The notes beneath the pieces are model-generated. The model was given only the letters and a program-made list of their open reading frames with translations. It made no database searches and was not told the DNA's origin. The position numbers and the translations under genes were made by a program. Shown piece by piece: positions 21,914 through 33,363 of a DNA stretch of 64,000 nt. Within the stretch, counting starts at the first letter, position 1, and each line of letters starts with the position of its first letter. This DNA is from Aureobasidium sp. EXF-3400 (Eukaryota > Ascomycota > Dothideomycetes > Dothideales > Saccotheciaceae). The DNA lies in assembly GCA_024195585.1 (NCBI GenBank), contig SWBL01000230.1, positions 19,690 through 83,689 of the forward strand. Direction: 5' to 3'.

Positions 21914-23405
21914 ATGGACCCAAAAAGTTTAGCGAACCTACTTCAAGCATTAATCAAACCATGGCGGTATAACGAAACGGCCAGAGACCTCTTCCCAGTA
22001 CATTTTCTGGATATTTCTTTTCTTTCGCTGTTATGATTGAACGTGATTTAACGTAGATCAACTGCGCAATACAGCATTTCGTCTCTCAATCATTGATCAA
22101 CACAATGACGACGGCAGACCTATTGGATACAGGGTCATCCTGATTCCCGATTCTCATGGCTCTATCTTTCTTTTCCTTCGACCATAAGTTCCTATCTTGA
22201 TTTCATCAAAATGTTCGAGTTATAAGCTATTCATGAACAATGTATCCTTCCAACATTTCCAATCAACTACGTGAACTCGGGTGATCGAATGAATGACAGC
22301 AAGTGATTTCTGCAAATCCATCCCCATATCCCCATCGCCTTCCCCACATCCACCCACGATTACGGATAATCTACCGCTCTATCAACCAGATGATGGTTTA
22401 CGCTGCACTCAACAGTCCTCGCCGAATCAATCCGTTCGTCATTCTCTCCACGCAGAACTCTCTCTAGTTCAGCCATTGAAGGTGTTCCGCATCGGTCGTG
22501 GGCAACGATTTCATCTGACTCAATCGATTTTAGCGATAGAATATGATTCGGAGTGAGCTCTCTCCTTGAGCACCATCTCCAATAGAATTATGGGTGATAG
22601 CTGGACCCATAGCAGGCTGGCTCTCAAGATATGCTCACGCTCTCAATGCCGAGTCCGTAGAACAAAACCCCAGTTGGAAAGCGGATCCGGTGTCTCGTGC
22701 TCGCTCAGGCCGCTTGCGCACATGACTAACTCTAGCTCCATTCGGCTAGTAGGCCTCGCAGCTGACAACGAGAGCTACAACGTGCTGCTCTCGTTTCTGT
22801 TCATCAAACTCGACATTTCCATCTGGGCTGTCTTTATCACCTGCCGATTCACTGTATGGTATTACACTGTCTGTACATGCATGCTAGAAGGCGAAGCCGT
22901 TCAATAGACCACTCTGGAGGCAGGGCTATGCCTGCGAAGAAGGGACTGGATTTGGGAGCAAAACTTGGGCCCCCTATCGCGCGATTGTCGAGTCTCTCCA
23001 CAGAGACCTGGGAGGGTCCATGGCGATTGATTAGAGGGCTCGTATGAGTTATGCGTCCTCGCTCATATCAACTTCATGCCATCTCAGTCGGACACAAAGG
23101 AAGTCAAATGATGGGGGAGCTGGGGTTGGATGTGGGGAAGTGCCCTCGTCTCGGGAGCTTCGAGCGATTATTGGTGGAACAACCTCAATCGCCCATTCAA
23201 CCCCACGCCAATACTCCAGCGATCACCCTCAAGAACAGAAACCGCCGGTGGGATCGACATGATACTGCAGCGCTATGTATGTACTGCTTGCGGACTTCTC
23301 GCCGGATGATCACAGTATCAGGCCTGGCACGTCAAGACGCTATAAAGACATGTCGACCCGTCCACTACTTGGGACGATGGAACGTGAACACTTCTAAGAT
23401 CAACC
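21914..23405. other. Intergenic region of about 1.5 kb, no supported gene
   Basis: Several short open frames occur (the longest is 113 codons at 22566) but lack coding character or recognisable motifs. The distal part should be the promoter of the transporter gene. Confidence 0.45.
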
Positions 23406-25295
23406 ATGGACAAACATGACGAGACAGCCAAAGAGGAAGAGATCGAGTACATTGACTTCAAGAAGCCTGAAGAACCAATCTCTGGAGAGCTGGACCACGA
23501 CCAAGCAGATCTATATGCTGAAGCACTTCGACGCTATCCAAACGATGAATCAATAGATCAGGCCGACGAAAAGAGGCTGAAGCGTAAGCTGGACACACGC
23601 ATATTGCCACTGCTAGGTGTATGCTACTTCTTCTACGTAAGTCGGATACGGATTCGAGCTTGCCGACAAAGACTTACTCATCTGCTATCCAGTATGTGGA
23701 CAAAACGACACTATCCTACGCAGCGATCTTTGGCATCAAGAAAGATCTGGATCTTACCGGCGAGGAGTACTCATGGCTATCGAGTATATTCTACTTTGGC
23801 TGGCTAATCTGGGCGATCCCTTCGAATCTCATCATGCAAAGATGCCGACCAGGATGGTATTTAGCCTTCAACATCTTCATGTGGGGAGCACTTCTTATGT
23901 GCCAGGCTGCTGCGAAGAACTTCCCAGCCCTGGCAGCACTGCGTGTCTTGTCTGGAGCTTTCGAGGCTATCGCTGATCCGGCTTTTATGCTCATCACGTC
24001 CATGTACTATACTCGCGAAGAGCAGCCCTCTCGCATCGCAGCCTGGTATGTGTGGAACGGTGTCGGTGTTGCTGGTGGCGGTTTGATTGGGTGAGTTGAT
24101 GAAGCCTCGCGGACCATCAGGTGACAGGTCTCTAACAGTCTCTCAGGTATGGCATCGGCAATATCAACGGAGCCCTGGCTTCCTGGCGATACGAGTTCCT
24201 GATCGTCGGCGCATTCTGCTCAGCATGGGCAATCGTCCTCTGCTTGCTTCTTCCTAACTCGCCAACAACCTTCAAAGGCTTTTCTCGCGATGAGAAGTTG
24301 ATAATGATCGCCCGCGTGCGCCGCAACCAAACGGGTATCGAACAGAAACGCATCAACTGGGATCAAATCAAGGAGGCTTACCTCGACTACAAGACATGGC
24401 TATTCACCTTGCTTGGATTTGTGGCCAATATTCCTAATGAGTTAGTCTGTAAGAAGAGAGATGTAGAAGCTTGATTCTCTAACTATCTGACGGAGGACTA
24501 CCTATATATGCTACTGACAAACAAAGCACACAGCTGCTGCCTAAGACATCAATGGGAGACTGCAGCAAACCGACTGGTCTTTGAGCTATGGGAGTCACAA
24601 ACAACTTAATGGGGGTTTATCAAACTATTCTACACTGGTCATTAAAGGTCTAGGATTCGATACCTTGCACACAGCGTTGCTGGGAATCCCGCAGGGAGCT
24701 CTGGTTGTGATCTGGATCGCCTTGGGAGCCACAGCGAACAGGTACCTGCCCAAGAATAGCAGGACGATTGTTTGTGCAGTATTCATGATCCCGACGATTG
24801 CTGGCGCTCTGGTTTTCTTATTAGCACCCGATAACGCCTATGTTGGGCGCTTGATCTGCTTGTGAGTCGAGACCTGTCCTCATGAGAAGAAAACGCAGAA
24901 CTGACATATACTGAAGCTATATGACTGGCTCCTATCAAGCTTCATTCGTGTTATCTCTGTCACTCGTGACTAGTAACACAGGTGGCCAATCAAAGAAGAT
25001 GATAGTCTCCGGGATGATCTGGTTCGGTGCGTGTGTCGGAAATATCGTCAGTCCGTTTTTCTACAGACAAGAGCAGGCCCCTTCATATCCTCTCGGCATT
25101 GGTTCTCTATTGACGGCGAACTGCATCGAAGTTCTGCTGTTCGGCGTGCTGAGATATGCCTTCATCTGGGAAAACAAGCGCAAGGAGAAGACCAGGCTTC
25201 GCATGCGCGAAAGCGGTGAAGCTGCCGCTTTGAACGACACGGCGTTCAGCAATTTGACGGACAAGCAGAACCCTAACTTCGAATATGTCTACTGA
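23406..25295 (+). CDS. MFS transporter, anion:cation symporter (allantoate permease-like) family
   Basis: Five exons (23406-23636, 23693-24090, 24147-24440, about 24595-24861, 24917-25295) give about 522 residues. The sequence shows the ACS-family layout (Dal5/Tna1 relatives): an acidic cytoplasmic N-terminus, then RILPLLGVCYFFYYVDKTTL, GEEYSWLSSIFYFGWLIWA, an arginine in the LRVLSGAFEAIADPAF helix, a central loop rich in charged residues, and GIPQGALVVIW in the second half. Such proteins import organic anions (allantoate, nicotinate, pantothenate, small peptides); the substrate here cannot be fixed. Intron 3 (about 24441-24594) is unusually long, and the exon 4 start inserts a few residues (DHKQLN) before GGLSNYS that I do not expect in the family, so that junction is doubtful. 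Confidence 0.82.
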
Positions 25296-25402
25296 AGTAT
25301 TTAACACAGATGGTGGGATAAATCTCCAGTTATCAAGACATACAATCCGGATCGCGAAGCTGATGAGTAGCTGGGTGCTGGCATGAAGGATGACTACGCG
25401 TG

Positions 25403-25828
25403 TTACAATTCATCATGCCTTGCAACTTTTGGCAACCGTTCAAGTTCCTCCGGGATCGGATCATTGATGACTTGATACTCGGCACTCTGGATAACAAAAG
25501 TGACTTCTGGGTCTCGTCGGATCAAATCTATGTTTGCTTGATCGGGCAAATAGATGATATAATGAACATAATCAAAGTCCTCAGGGGTTTCCCAGCGTCG
25601 TCGAATATGTTGGCTCAGGTCCTTGCCAATTTTCTTGAAGTGGTCTTTTATGCTGTAGCCTGGCTTGAGATGGATCTCATATTCATCGACCGGCGTGAAC
25701 ACTTTCATATGCCAATCGAGGTTCGCTGGTTCTATGGGGTGCATTTCAGATGGCGGTAGAAGCGTACGCTTGGCCTGCAGTGGAACCGTAGCAAAGAGGA
25801 TCGCCAGACTGAACTTGAGTATCTGCAT
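25403..25828 (-). CDS. Small secreted protein, possibly a stand-alone I9/propeptide-like inhibitor domain
   Basis: A single-exon frame of 141 residues starts with a clear signal peptide (MQILKFSLAILFATVPLQA, cleavage near residue 19). The mature part reads beta strand (EYEIHLKPG), helix (SIKDHFKKIGKDLSQHI), then a strand (VHYIIYLP), helix (QANIDLIRRDPEV) and strand (TFVIQSAEYQ). That order and the helix-plus-DPEV pattern recall the inhibitor I9 fold of subtilisin propeptides, which also exist as free protease inhibitors. The resemblance is by pattern only. There are no cysteines after the signal peptide. It is divergent from ureG with about 240 bp between the starts. It could instead be an unrelated small secreted protein. 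Confidence 0.55.
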   Translation of the reverse strand: MQILKFSLAILFATVPLQAKRTLLPPSEMHPIEPANLDWHMKVFTPVDEYEIHLKPGYSIKDHFKKIGKDLSQHIRRRWETPEDFDYVHYIIYLPDQANIDLIRRDPEVTFVIQSAEYQVINDPIPEELERLPKVARHDEL

Positions 25829-26066
25829 GGTCGTTTCTCACTGTGTATTGCCGTATGTCGACTGTGATGAAGGAAGGATGAACAATTTGATGTTGTCGTC
25901 GGTTCCCGATAGCGGATACGTGGAGCTTGGACCGGATCCCTTATCGTCGGCTGCCCCACCCGTTCGGGACCCTCGAACCAAGACCCCTCGACATCAAGCT
26001 CTCCAAACTTTTGACTCGTGACAACTGTTTACCTCTTACGCCTTCTACCGCCAAAAATATTGAGTC

Positions 26067-26875
26067 ATGTCTCATTCACACGACGGAGCCCACTCTCACT
26101 CCCACGATGCTGTCGACCATGGACATACTCACGAGATCCTAGATGGCCCTGGTTCCTTCTTGGGCCGCGAGATGCCCATCGTAGAAGGCCGTGACTTCTC
26201 TGAACGAGCCTTCACAGTCGGTATTGGTGGTCCCGTCGGTTCAGGAAAGACTGCACTCATGTTGGCCCTCTGTCTGGCCCTCCGCGAAAAGTACAACATC
26301 GCTGCCGTAACCAACGACATCTTCACCCGCGAGGACTGCGAATTCTTGACTAGACACAAAGCTTTACCTGCCGAACGTATCCGTGCTATCGAGACTGGAG
26401 GTTGTCCTCATGCCGCCGTGCGCGAGGACATTTCGGCAAACTTGGCTGCGTTGACGGATTTGCATCAAGAGTTCAACACGCAGTTGTTGCTCATTGAGTC
26501 TGGTGGTGATAATTTGGCTGCAAACTACAGTCGCGAGCTTGCCGATTTCATCATCTATGTTATCGATGTCTCAGGGGGCGACAAGATTCCTCGCAAGGGT
26601 GGTCCCGGAATTACACAGTCTGATTTGCTTGTTGTCAACAAGACTGATTTGGCTGAGTTGATCGGTGCCGATCTTGGAGTTATGGACAGAGACTCGAGGA
26701 AGATTAGGTATGTCTTTCACAAGTGCCTCCGAGATAAGCTACTAACACATGATACAGAGAAGGCGGTCCTACCATCTTCGCACAGGTCAAGAACGGCAAG
26801 GGTGTAGATTACATCGTCGACCTGATCTTGAGTGCTTGGAGAAGCAGTGGTGCAAGCCAGGCAAACCCTCAATAG
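26067..26875 (+). CDS. ureG: Urease accessory GTPase UreG
   Basis: Exons 26067-26707 and 26758-26875, separated by a 50-nt intron with a consensus CTAAC branch site, encode 252 residues. UreG is the SIMIBI-class GTPase that, with UreD and UreF, delivers nickel to apo-urease in the cytosol. The N-terminus is His-rich ([12 protein letters not shown] and following), a metal-binding extension common in eukaryotic and some bacterial UreG. Core motifs are the P-loop GGPVGSGKT near residue 53, the nickel-binding Cys-Pro-His in [11 protein letters not shown], the ESGGDNLAA segment and the guanine-specificity motif NKTD. The length is typical. No other urease genes lie in this window. Confidence 0.95.
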
Positions 26876-27813
26876 TTGCAAGGATCTTTGTTACAGAGGA
26901 CAGGCCGTTGTCGCCACGCAGGAATGCGGCAACTTGGAGCGAGAGACACCATAAATCGAGCAATCGCTGGCAAGGCTCTAGAAACAGCATTCGCAAGGTA
27001 CAGAGTGGATTCGGAGTAGAAGCATTTATCCCTCCATCCTTCCTCTTGAAATCACACACGATCATCATACAAAATAAAAACACCAGTAATACAAATCAAC
27101 AGATACTACCAAGCAAAAAAGGAAACAATCACAGGTCTGACGATTCGGGGAGTTGTTCACTTACTTCCTCAATCCTTCACTTTCCCTCCCCATCTTCTCC
27201 TCCAGCCTCTGATAGTGACCAGACCACCTTTCCACAGGGCCGCGTCTATCAAGAGACCAATTGAAAAGCTGATTGGTTGAGTTGAAATGATTGGCGAAAC
27301 TATCAGCTGATGCAGGCGTTCGAACTCAGGCCCACTTGGTGATGGTTGTTGATGTTGTTGTCGTAGAGTGACTGCCAAGATGTATGGTTAGCTTGATTAT
27401 TCCACTACACTAACCGTCAGACCAATGTGATTGTTGGGAGAGCTTGCAAGACTTGGTATATGTAGTTTCTGATGCCTCTTTTGTTCACTGGAGAAAGAAT
27501 CTGACTTGACAGCTATCAAAAGCCGGCGCACAAGCCTTTGTTGATGACATCCAACGTGTTCTTTATATCACTCAGCTCCCTCCCAAGCACTACAGAGGCT
27601 CCTTGCTTCCAGTTCCCCCTTCAGCCCTCGATGGCCAGGAAACAGAGCATCAGTACTCAGTGAACGATGACCGAGTCATAATCAGCGCGCACAAGCACAT
27701 ACGGACTAAAGCTTCTCATGGATTCAAACTAATTCATGTCTAGGATCTTTATCGAGACTCGAAGGGGTAGAATTGCTCTGCTATATATCAAGTTGTTTCA
27801 GTTCTTATGTGCT
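26876..27813. other. Intergenic region between convergent ureG and the polygalacturonase gene
   Basis: Two 3' flanks. Only short non-coding-like frames are present and no repeat was recognised. Confidence 0.45.
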
Positions 27814-29055
27814 TCAAACACACTGGAAGTTTCCAGTAGGCTTGACGTTGCAAGAGCTGTTGGCTCCCCCAGTAATGTGGATGTTGTTGAAAGTAAAGTC
27901 TGAGCAACTGCCATCTCCACAGAGAATGTAGTAGTCTCTAGCTTTGGCCTGAGCAGTGCCGACAATGTTGGACATGGTGATGTTCTTGATGATCACACCG
28001 TTCGTGGGACTGCCAGTCGGGCCTCCGTTGAGGTAGTCTTGCTGGATGTCGATACCGTAGATGTCGATGTTCGCGACCTGGATGTTACGGTATTCGATAT
28101 TGGCAATGTAGCCAGTGGTGTTGGAGTTGGACTTGATTCTTGCACCGTTCTGGCTGTTGAGCACTTTGCTGTTCTCGAACAGAACATTGGTGACGTTGTT
28201 GTTACTCTGCAAGGAGTCAGACGCTGTCGATTGAACAAGGGGAGAATATGTTGCTTACCTTGCCACCAACACTTCCAATTGAAAGGCCATGACCACCATC
28301 GCAGTACATGTTCGACACAGTGATGCTGTTGCCACTAGTGATAGCAACGCAGTCATCTTGATTCAATACCTTCGAGTCTCTCAAGACCATGCCATCAGTG
28401 CTTGAGATGTCGAAACCGTCCGTGTTGTGAGCCGCTGCAAGCCCATTCGATCTGCTGTTGGGAGCTTCGCCGGCTGTGTTGTTCAAGAAGATGTTTTCCA
28501 CAACAAGCCCATTGCTACCAGAGATGGAGAAGCAGTGAACAGGGTAGTTTTGAATGACAAGATTCTTGACCACAGACTTCCCAATGGCCTTGCTGATCGT
28601 GATAAAGTGGTTTGGCTTAGCAACACCACCGTTCGAACCAAGACCATCCCACCAGGCCTGGCCATTGCCGTCTATGATTGCTCCCTTTTCGGCGGTGATG
28701 GTAACATCTGTACCAGCAACTTTGATCATATCATAGTTTGCGTCTGCATAGGCGAATGTTGTCTTTCCCGCAAAGGTTACAACAGTGCCGGCCTTGAGTT
28801 TGGTCAAGTCAAGGGTAGTGTTACCAGGAACAGCAATACCATCAAGAGTGATGTTGGTACAGGAGGACACAGCAGCAGCGACGCCAGAGTAAGAGCTGAC
28901 GTGACAAGGGTCGGCGACTTTGGTGTAAGTGGTGGCTGGAGCGGCTGCAGCCACTACCACCAGTCCAGACAACGACAGAGATTGGAGTGCTTCCAAGGGT
29001 CAGTAAAACTTGTGTGGGATGTATAATTATGATTGAACGAACCGATAGATTTCAT
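27814..29055 (-). CDS. Endopolygalacturonase, glycoside hydrolase family 28
   Basis: Exons 29043-29055, 28259-28989 and 27814-28206 (introns 53 and 52 nt) encode 378 residues. The enzyme hydrolyses alpha-1,4 galacturonan in plant pectin and is secreted: the first 13-nt exon joins a second exon to form the signal peptide (MKSIALQSLSLSGLVVVAAA). The right-handed beta-helix repeats and all four GH28 active-site motifs are visible: NTDGFD, the DD in LNQDDCVAI, GHGLS and RIKS. The usual cysteines near the N-terminus (DPCHV and SSCTNI) and the C-terminal pair are present. The length matches fungal endo-PGs. A pectinase suggests a plant-associated or saprotrophic lifestyle. Confidence 0.93.
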
Positions 29056-30405
29056 ATTGATATGGCGAGAGATGAACCAAAAGAAGGGCTGATGGGGTAA
29101 GGAAAAAGTTGAGCGTATGATGATTATTTATACTTGGCCTATTCTCAGGATCGAATACATATTATCCCGAAGAGGGGGAGACAGTTCAGTGAGTACATTA
29201 ATTTCAACAAGCATGTGTAGGCGTCCAGTCCAAGACAAGACAAGCGAGAGGATTCATCAACGTGGCGGCTTAGTTTGCCCATGGGGACTCCACAAGCAAA
29301 GGCGAAGCGTTTCGGAAGAATTGCTTGATATTGCAGATCATTCTGTAGAATAAGAATTCTTCCGCCATCCAGAAGCTTTTGCTGTGACACAAAGACGCAT
29401 ACGGAGGGTTAAAGACTCTAAGTGACCAGCGGGGAGGCTCCAGATCTGCAGACGGCAGAGAGCGGACCGCAAATGCGGAGTTCCTTGTAGGGCGGCGAGC
29501 TGCATGGTGGTCCGCGGTCCCGAGAGCGAACAGCATCAAGAGTATCTCGTAAAGAAGGTGTCATTATGGTGTTGTCAGAAGGTAGGGCTTCTTTGACATG
29601 AAACTCTCGGATCAAGAAGCAGTCGTGCGTTAGCGACGATGAAAGCAGAGCAATGGGCCGAATTCTGAGGCGCACCAAGCAATCAATTTATACTCCAACT
29701 TCTTCATGATTGTGGTAACTTCTAACAGCAGGAGATGAAAGAGGCGGCTACATTGCAGACGGGCCGGGCCTCCTGTACAGTGCTGCATATTTAGATCTCT
29801 GTGGGAGGCATATTCTGTTGCTGCACGATCATCTCGCCCGGAATCCAGCCACGAGGAGGCACGATGTAGGTAGTTCACGCATCTACGACAAGACATTAGT
29901 GACTATTATGAAGTAGGATCGCGTGACTCTCAGTTCGTCGTCACTTGAAGCAGGAGCAAAGAGTGTGAATAGCCAAAGGAAGGAACACAGGACGAATTCG
30001 GTGGCCCGTGCAGCAGCTGCAATCACATGTCAAAACCTCGCGCATCATCTTCTCAAGGACTACCTGCCCGCGACTTGCGGTCGACCACATCAACACTTCA
30101 GCTCTCAGGATATCGGTATCTCTAGCCCTTGGTCGTCACTCTACTCACCCGTTTCACCATTGCTGCGACACGGCACCTCCGCCCCGACCCATACCACCAC
30201 ACCTCAGCTTCGAGCCATCTATACCCGTATACCACCTTTCACACCGAGTCTTCCGGTCACACTGTACTCGATGAGCGGACCCGAGTTCCCTTGGTCATAC
30301 TAGGATGATGCCCTTCCCAACTCGAGCGCTCCCCCACAGATTAGAAGCGACAGCCTGCAGCCGCTCGAGTCGAACGAGACTGCGACACTCGCATCCGTAC
30401 CTGCC
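29056..30405. other. Intergenic region between divergent polygalacturonase and bHLH genes
   Basis: About 1.35 kb, expected to contain both promoters. A proline/threonine-coding-like stretch around 30008-30300 overlaps a pyrimidine-rich leader of the bHLH gene and is probably 5' UTR. No repeat was recognised. Confidence 0.45.
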
Positions 30406-31903
30406 ATGATGGCTTCCGACAACCGTTCGTCCTGGTCCACCAATCCCTTTGGATGTGAGTGCGGCCGTGCTCTTGCTCGTGCTTGCACATGCATACTCTC
30501 ACTACAGTGCTGACCAGACCACAGACGAGTTCCCTTACCAACCCGAGAACCTCCCTTCAGGCCCGCCCCTGCTTGATCAAGACGAGTCTACCACTCTCCA
30601 AAACTTCTTCAGCGATCCAGATCACTATGGAGCGACAAACAACCTGCCCGATGCCTTCTTGGCCAACATGAACTCCATGCCCGAGACAAGGCTTCAGCAG
30701 TACGACCACCTCAACGATCCTCAATGGATGTATCCTCTAGACAATCAGTCTTATCCAGTCTCATACCCTACTCAAGAGCAGCCCTTTCACTTCCCAAACA
30801 CAAACTACAACCAACGATCTTTCCAGCCGCCCAAAGATCCCAAGGATCTGCTTGCCCTTGTCGGCATCCCGGAAGCAAATGCATCTGCCGATGTCCTTCA
30901 TGCTGCGTCGACCTTGTTCTCATACAGAGCAAACCCCAATCAAGTTCTTGGTACTGCAAACTTTCCTCAAGCCGTGGCCCAGCAGCAGCCCGTCGTGCAG
31001 AACACAAGCCGCCATGCTTCGTTTCCCTTCTCGGTTCCCACGACGACTAGCTCCTCGGCACCGCAGTACCCCTCGACCAATCCTCACTTTCGCGCATCGT
31101 TTGACAATTCGACAACAAACTCTCACTCACATCCTCATTCCCACACTTCCTCCTCTCATCAATCCAGCACTCCTATGTTCCACTTTGGTACGGACAACAA
31201 CTTCCGCCAATCTGGTTACGCTGCTCCTTACCAAGATCTCGAAGCCAGTACCATCCAGCACGTCGAATTCGCCCGCAACATGGTCCACTCATCCAACGAC
31301 GCTATGTCTTCGGTCGAGAACTCCGTTCCCCACACCCCTGACCTGACCAGAGGTGTTCACAACTACTACCCTGGTAGCATGCAGGCCCTTGCCTCGCTGG
31401 CTGACCAGACTTCCACTGGAGAGTCCGATCAGCCCAATAACAAGAAGCGTCGCAAGTCCAAGCGCGCAGACGACAATGACTTTGACACATCCGTCACTTC
31501 TCCTGCTTTCCGCGTCAACAACTCCAGCCCTGATGGTGACAACACTATCGCCGACTCGGACGACGATGATCGCGAAGACAACATGCCCAAGCCTTCCATC
31601 AAGCGTCGTAGAGCCTCATCCGGTGCCAACAGCAAGCTCGGTAGCATCGCTCGCAAGAACCTCACCGAAGATCAGAAGCGCAGTAACCATATCCGCTCTG
31701 AGCAGAAGCGTCGCAACATCATCAAGCAAGGCTACGAAGATCTCAACGAACTCGTGCCCAATCTCAAGACTGGCGGCTTCAGTAAGAGCGCCGTCCTTAC
31801 CGAGACTACACGCTTCCTTGAGGAGATTCACCATGGCAATAACAGCATGGAGGCATACCTGCGTTCTCTGGCTGCCGAGAAGGGCGTGGTCTTTGAGCTA
31901 TAA
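30406..31903 (+). CDS. Basic helix-loop-helix transcription factor
   Basis: Exons 30406-30454 and 30525-31903 join across a 70-nt intron (the acceptor that restores the frame is CCACAG) to give 475 residues. The long N-terminal part is rich in Ser, Asn, Gln and Pro, as in fungal activators. A nuclear-localisation-like basic run (NNKKRRKSKR) lies near residue 325 and another (KRRRAS) before the DNA-binding domain. The bHLH domain occupies about residues 390-460: the basic region has NHIRSEQKRRNIIKQGYEDL with the E-box contact pattern, followed by a short loop (KTGGFSKSAVL) and helix 2 (TETTRFLEEI). I recall similar Aspergillus proteins annotated GlcD-gamma-type HLH factors. The targets are unknown. 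Confidence 0.88.
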
Positions 31904-32730
31904 TCTTGAGCGGGCGTTCACGGAGTTCATCATCATCTACCCTGGCGTTCTTGGGCGACAATGGGCATCTTTACATTTCGAGAGCATGCTAGTGTCCCCT
32001 CATACCCCCATCTGTTTCCTTTTCCCCTTTGTTGTTTCTAGGCGCAGGAAGGTCTGGCCCTCTCATCTGTTTTTTTCCACACTGATATTTTCTGCTTTCC
32101 GCGAATCTGATGAATGATGCTCAAGATGATGGAGGACAAAGAGTTCACCAAGACAGCATTGCGAAAAGGAGCAATCATCTTTGTGTCTTTTCTCTTTGTC
32201 CAGTTTCACATTGCGGAGAAAACCCCCTTTCACAACTTGTATCCACCATAACACACAAGCAAAAAGAACAAAAACAGGAATCTGAGATTTGATACAGGAG
32301 TTTGATGGAAGGGGTTTTTCAACTGAATTCGATATGCATTGCGTTGGAGGAAAGTTTCTGTTTTTATACATACCTTTGCGATGCGTTTCAATTATGCTTC
32401 GAATGAGAAAGCTGTTTATTACATGTGCTTTTCTGGTTGTGGTTGTGATCGCTTAAGTACCTTGTTTAACACTTATCTATACAATTTACACGATTACTCA
32501 GTGGGTCACGAGGACTAGACATGGCTTTTTTGACATTCCATCAGGAGGATGGTTACGATTTTGAAAGGACACAAAGTGTTCTGTTTTGACTTTTGTTTTC
32601 GATTATATCTGGTGGAAAGGAGTACCGGACTTCTCTCCCCATTCGTTCTATCATATCCTCTCTTCCCGAAACCCATACATTGCCTGATTCCTGTCATACC
32701 TCGTCCCCACTACACTATCCAAAAGCGCAT
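31904..32730. other. Intergenic region between convergent bHLH gene and membrane-protein gene
   Basis: Contains the 3' flanks of two convergent genes, with T-rich tracts. Nothing else is recognisable. Confidence 0.45.
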
Positions 32731-33363
32731 CTATCTGGCAGCAGTGATAACAGTCGTACTGGTAGTGGTGCTTGCATCAGCCGCTGCCAAACTGCTCGTG
32801 CTCATGATGGTCAAGGTCGTGATACTAGGCATCTCAAAAGGACTGAGCGTACTCGTGACGGTAATAGTAGGAGCCGGTTTCGTGACTGTAATGGGAGGAG
32901 ATGGCGTGATTGTTGTTGTTGAGATGGAGGTAGAGGCAGGAAGAGTGGTGCTGTAGTTCAGAGTTGTTGTAGACAAGAGAGTTGTTGTTTGCAACAAGGT
33001 AGCAGTAGTTGTGGAGATGGAGGTGATCGTAGTGGGTTGCAAGAACTGCTGTTGAGGGAATGGTTGAGGTGCAGCGATGGGGATGGGAAGAGTGTTCCAG
33101 AGGGCAACCACTGTGTAGACGAAGAGGACGCTGGATTCGAAGAGCAAGACCAGGATCAGGAGGATGAGCAGAGGTGTGGGGACGTAGATACCGCCTCTGC
33201 GCTCTGGGTAGCTGGTAAAGACTTGAGGAGCTGCAGGTGGCGGTGGTGGAAGTGTCTGAGGCTCGAGATCTGGCGGTGGGAGTTGTGGTGGGTAGAGAGC
33301 CGAGTCGCGGTTGGACTCGAGATCCTTGTTGAGGTGTTTCTCGAAGGTTTGTTTGAAAGGCAT
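32731..33363 (-). CDS. Single-pass membrane protein with Thr/Ser-rich ectodomain
   Basis: An intronless frame of 210 residues. The N-terminal 65 residues are Pro-rich and charged (LPPPDLEPQTLPPPPP) and presumably cytosolic. One strong transmembrane segment follows at about residues 63-88 (PLLILLILVLLFESSVLFVYTVVALW). The remaining 120 residues are dominated by Thr, Ser, Ile and Leu (for example TTTATLLQTTTLLSTTTLNY) and should be heavily O-mannosylated if exposed. The type II-like layout (no signal peptide, mucin-like C-terminus) is seen in many fungal cell-surface proteins without known function. Low complexity makes homology hard to judge, but the frame, the ATG and the topology are coherent. 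Confidence 0.65.
   Translation of the reverse strand: MPFKQTFEKHLNKDLESNRDSALYPPQLPPPDLEPQTLPPPPPAAPQVFTSYPERRGGIYVPTPLLILLILVLLFESSVLFVYTVVALWNTLPIPIAAPQPFPQQQFLQPTTITSISTTTATLLQTTTLLSTTTLNYSTTLPASTSISTTTITPSPPITVTKPAPTITVTSTLSPFEMPSITTLTIMSTSSLAAADASTTTSTTVITAAR

Noticed and set aside
22566..22907. 113-codon frame in the 1.5-kb gap before the transporter
   Set aside because: No recognisable motif or coding texture; no support from neighbours.
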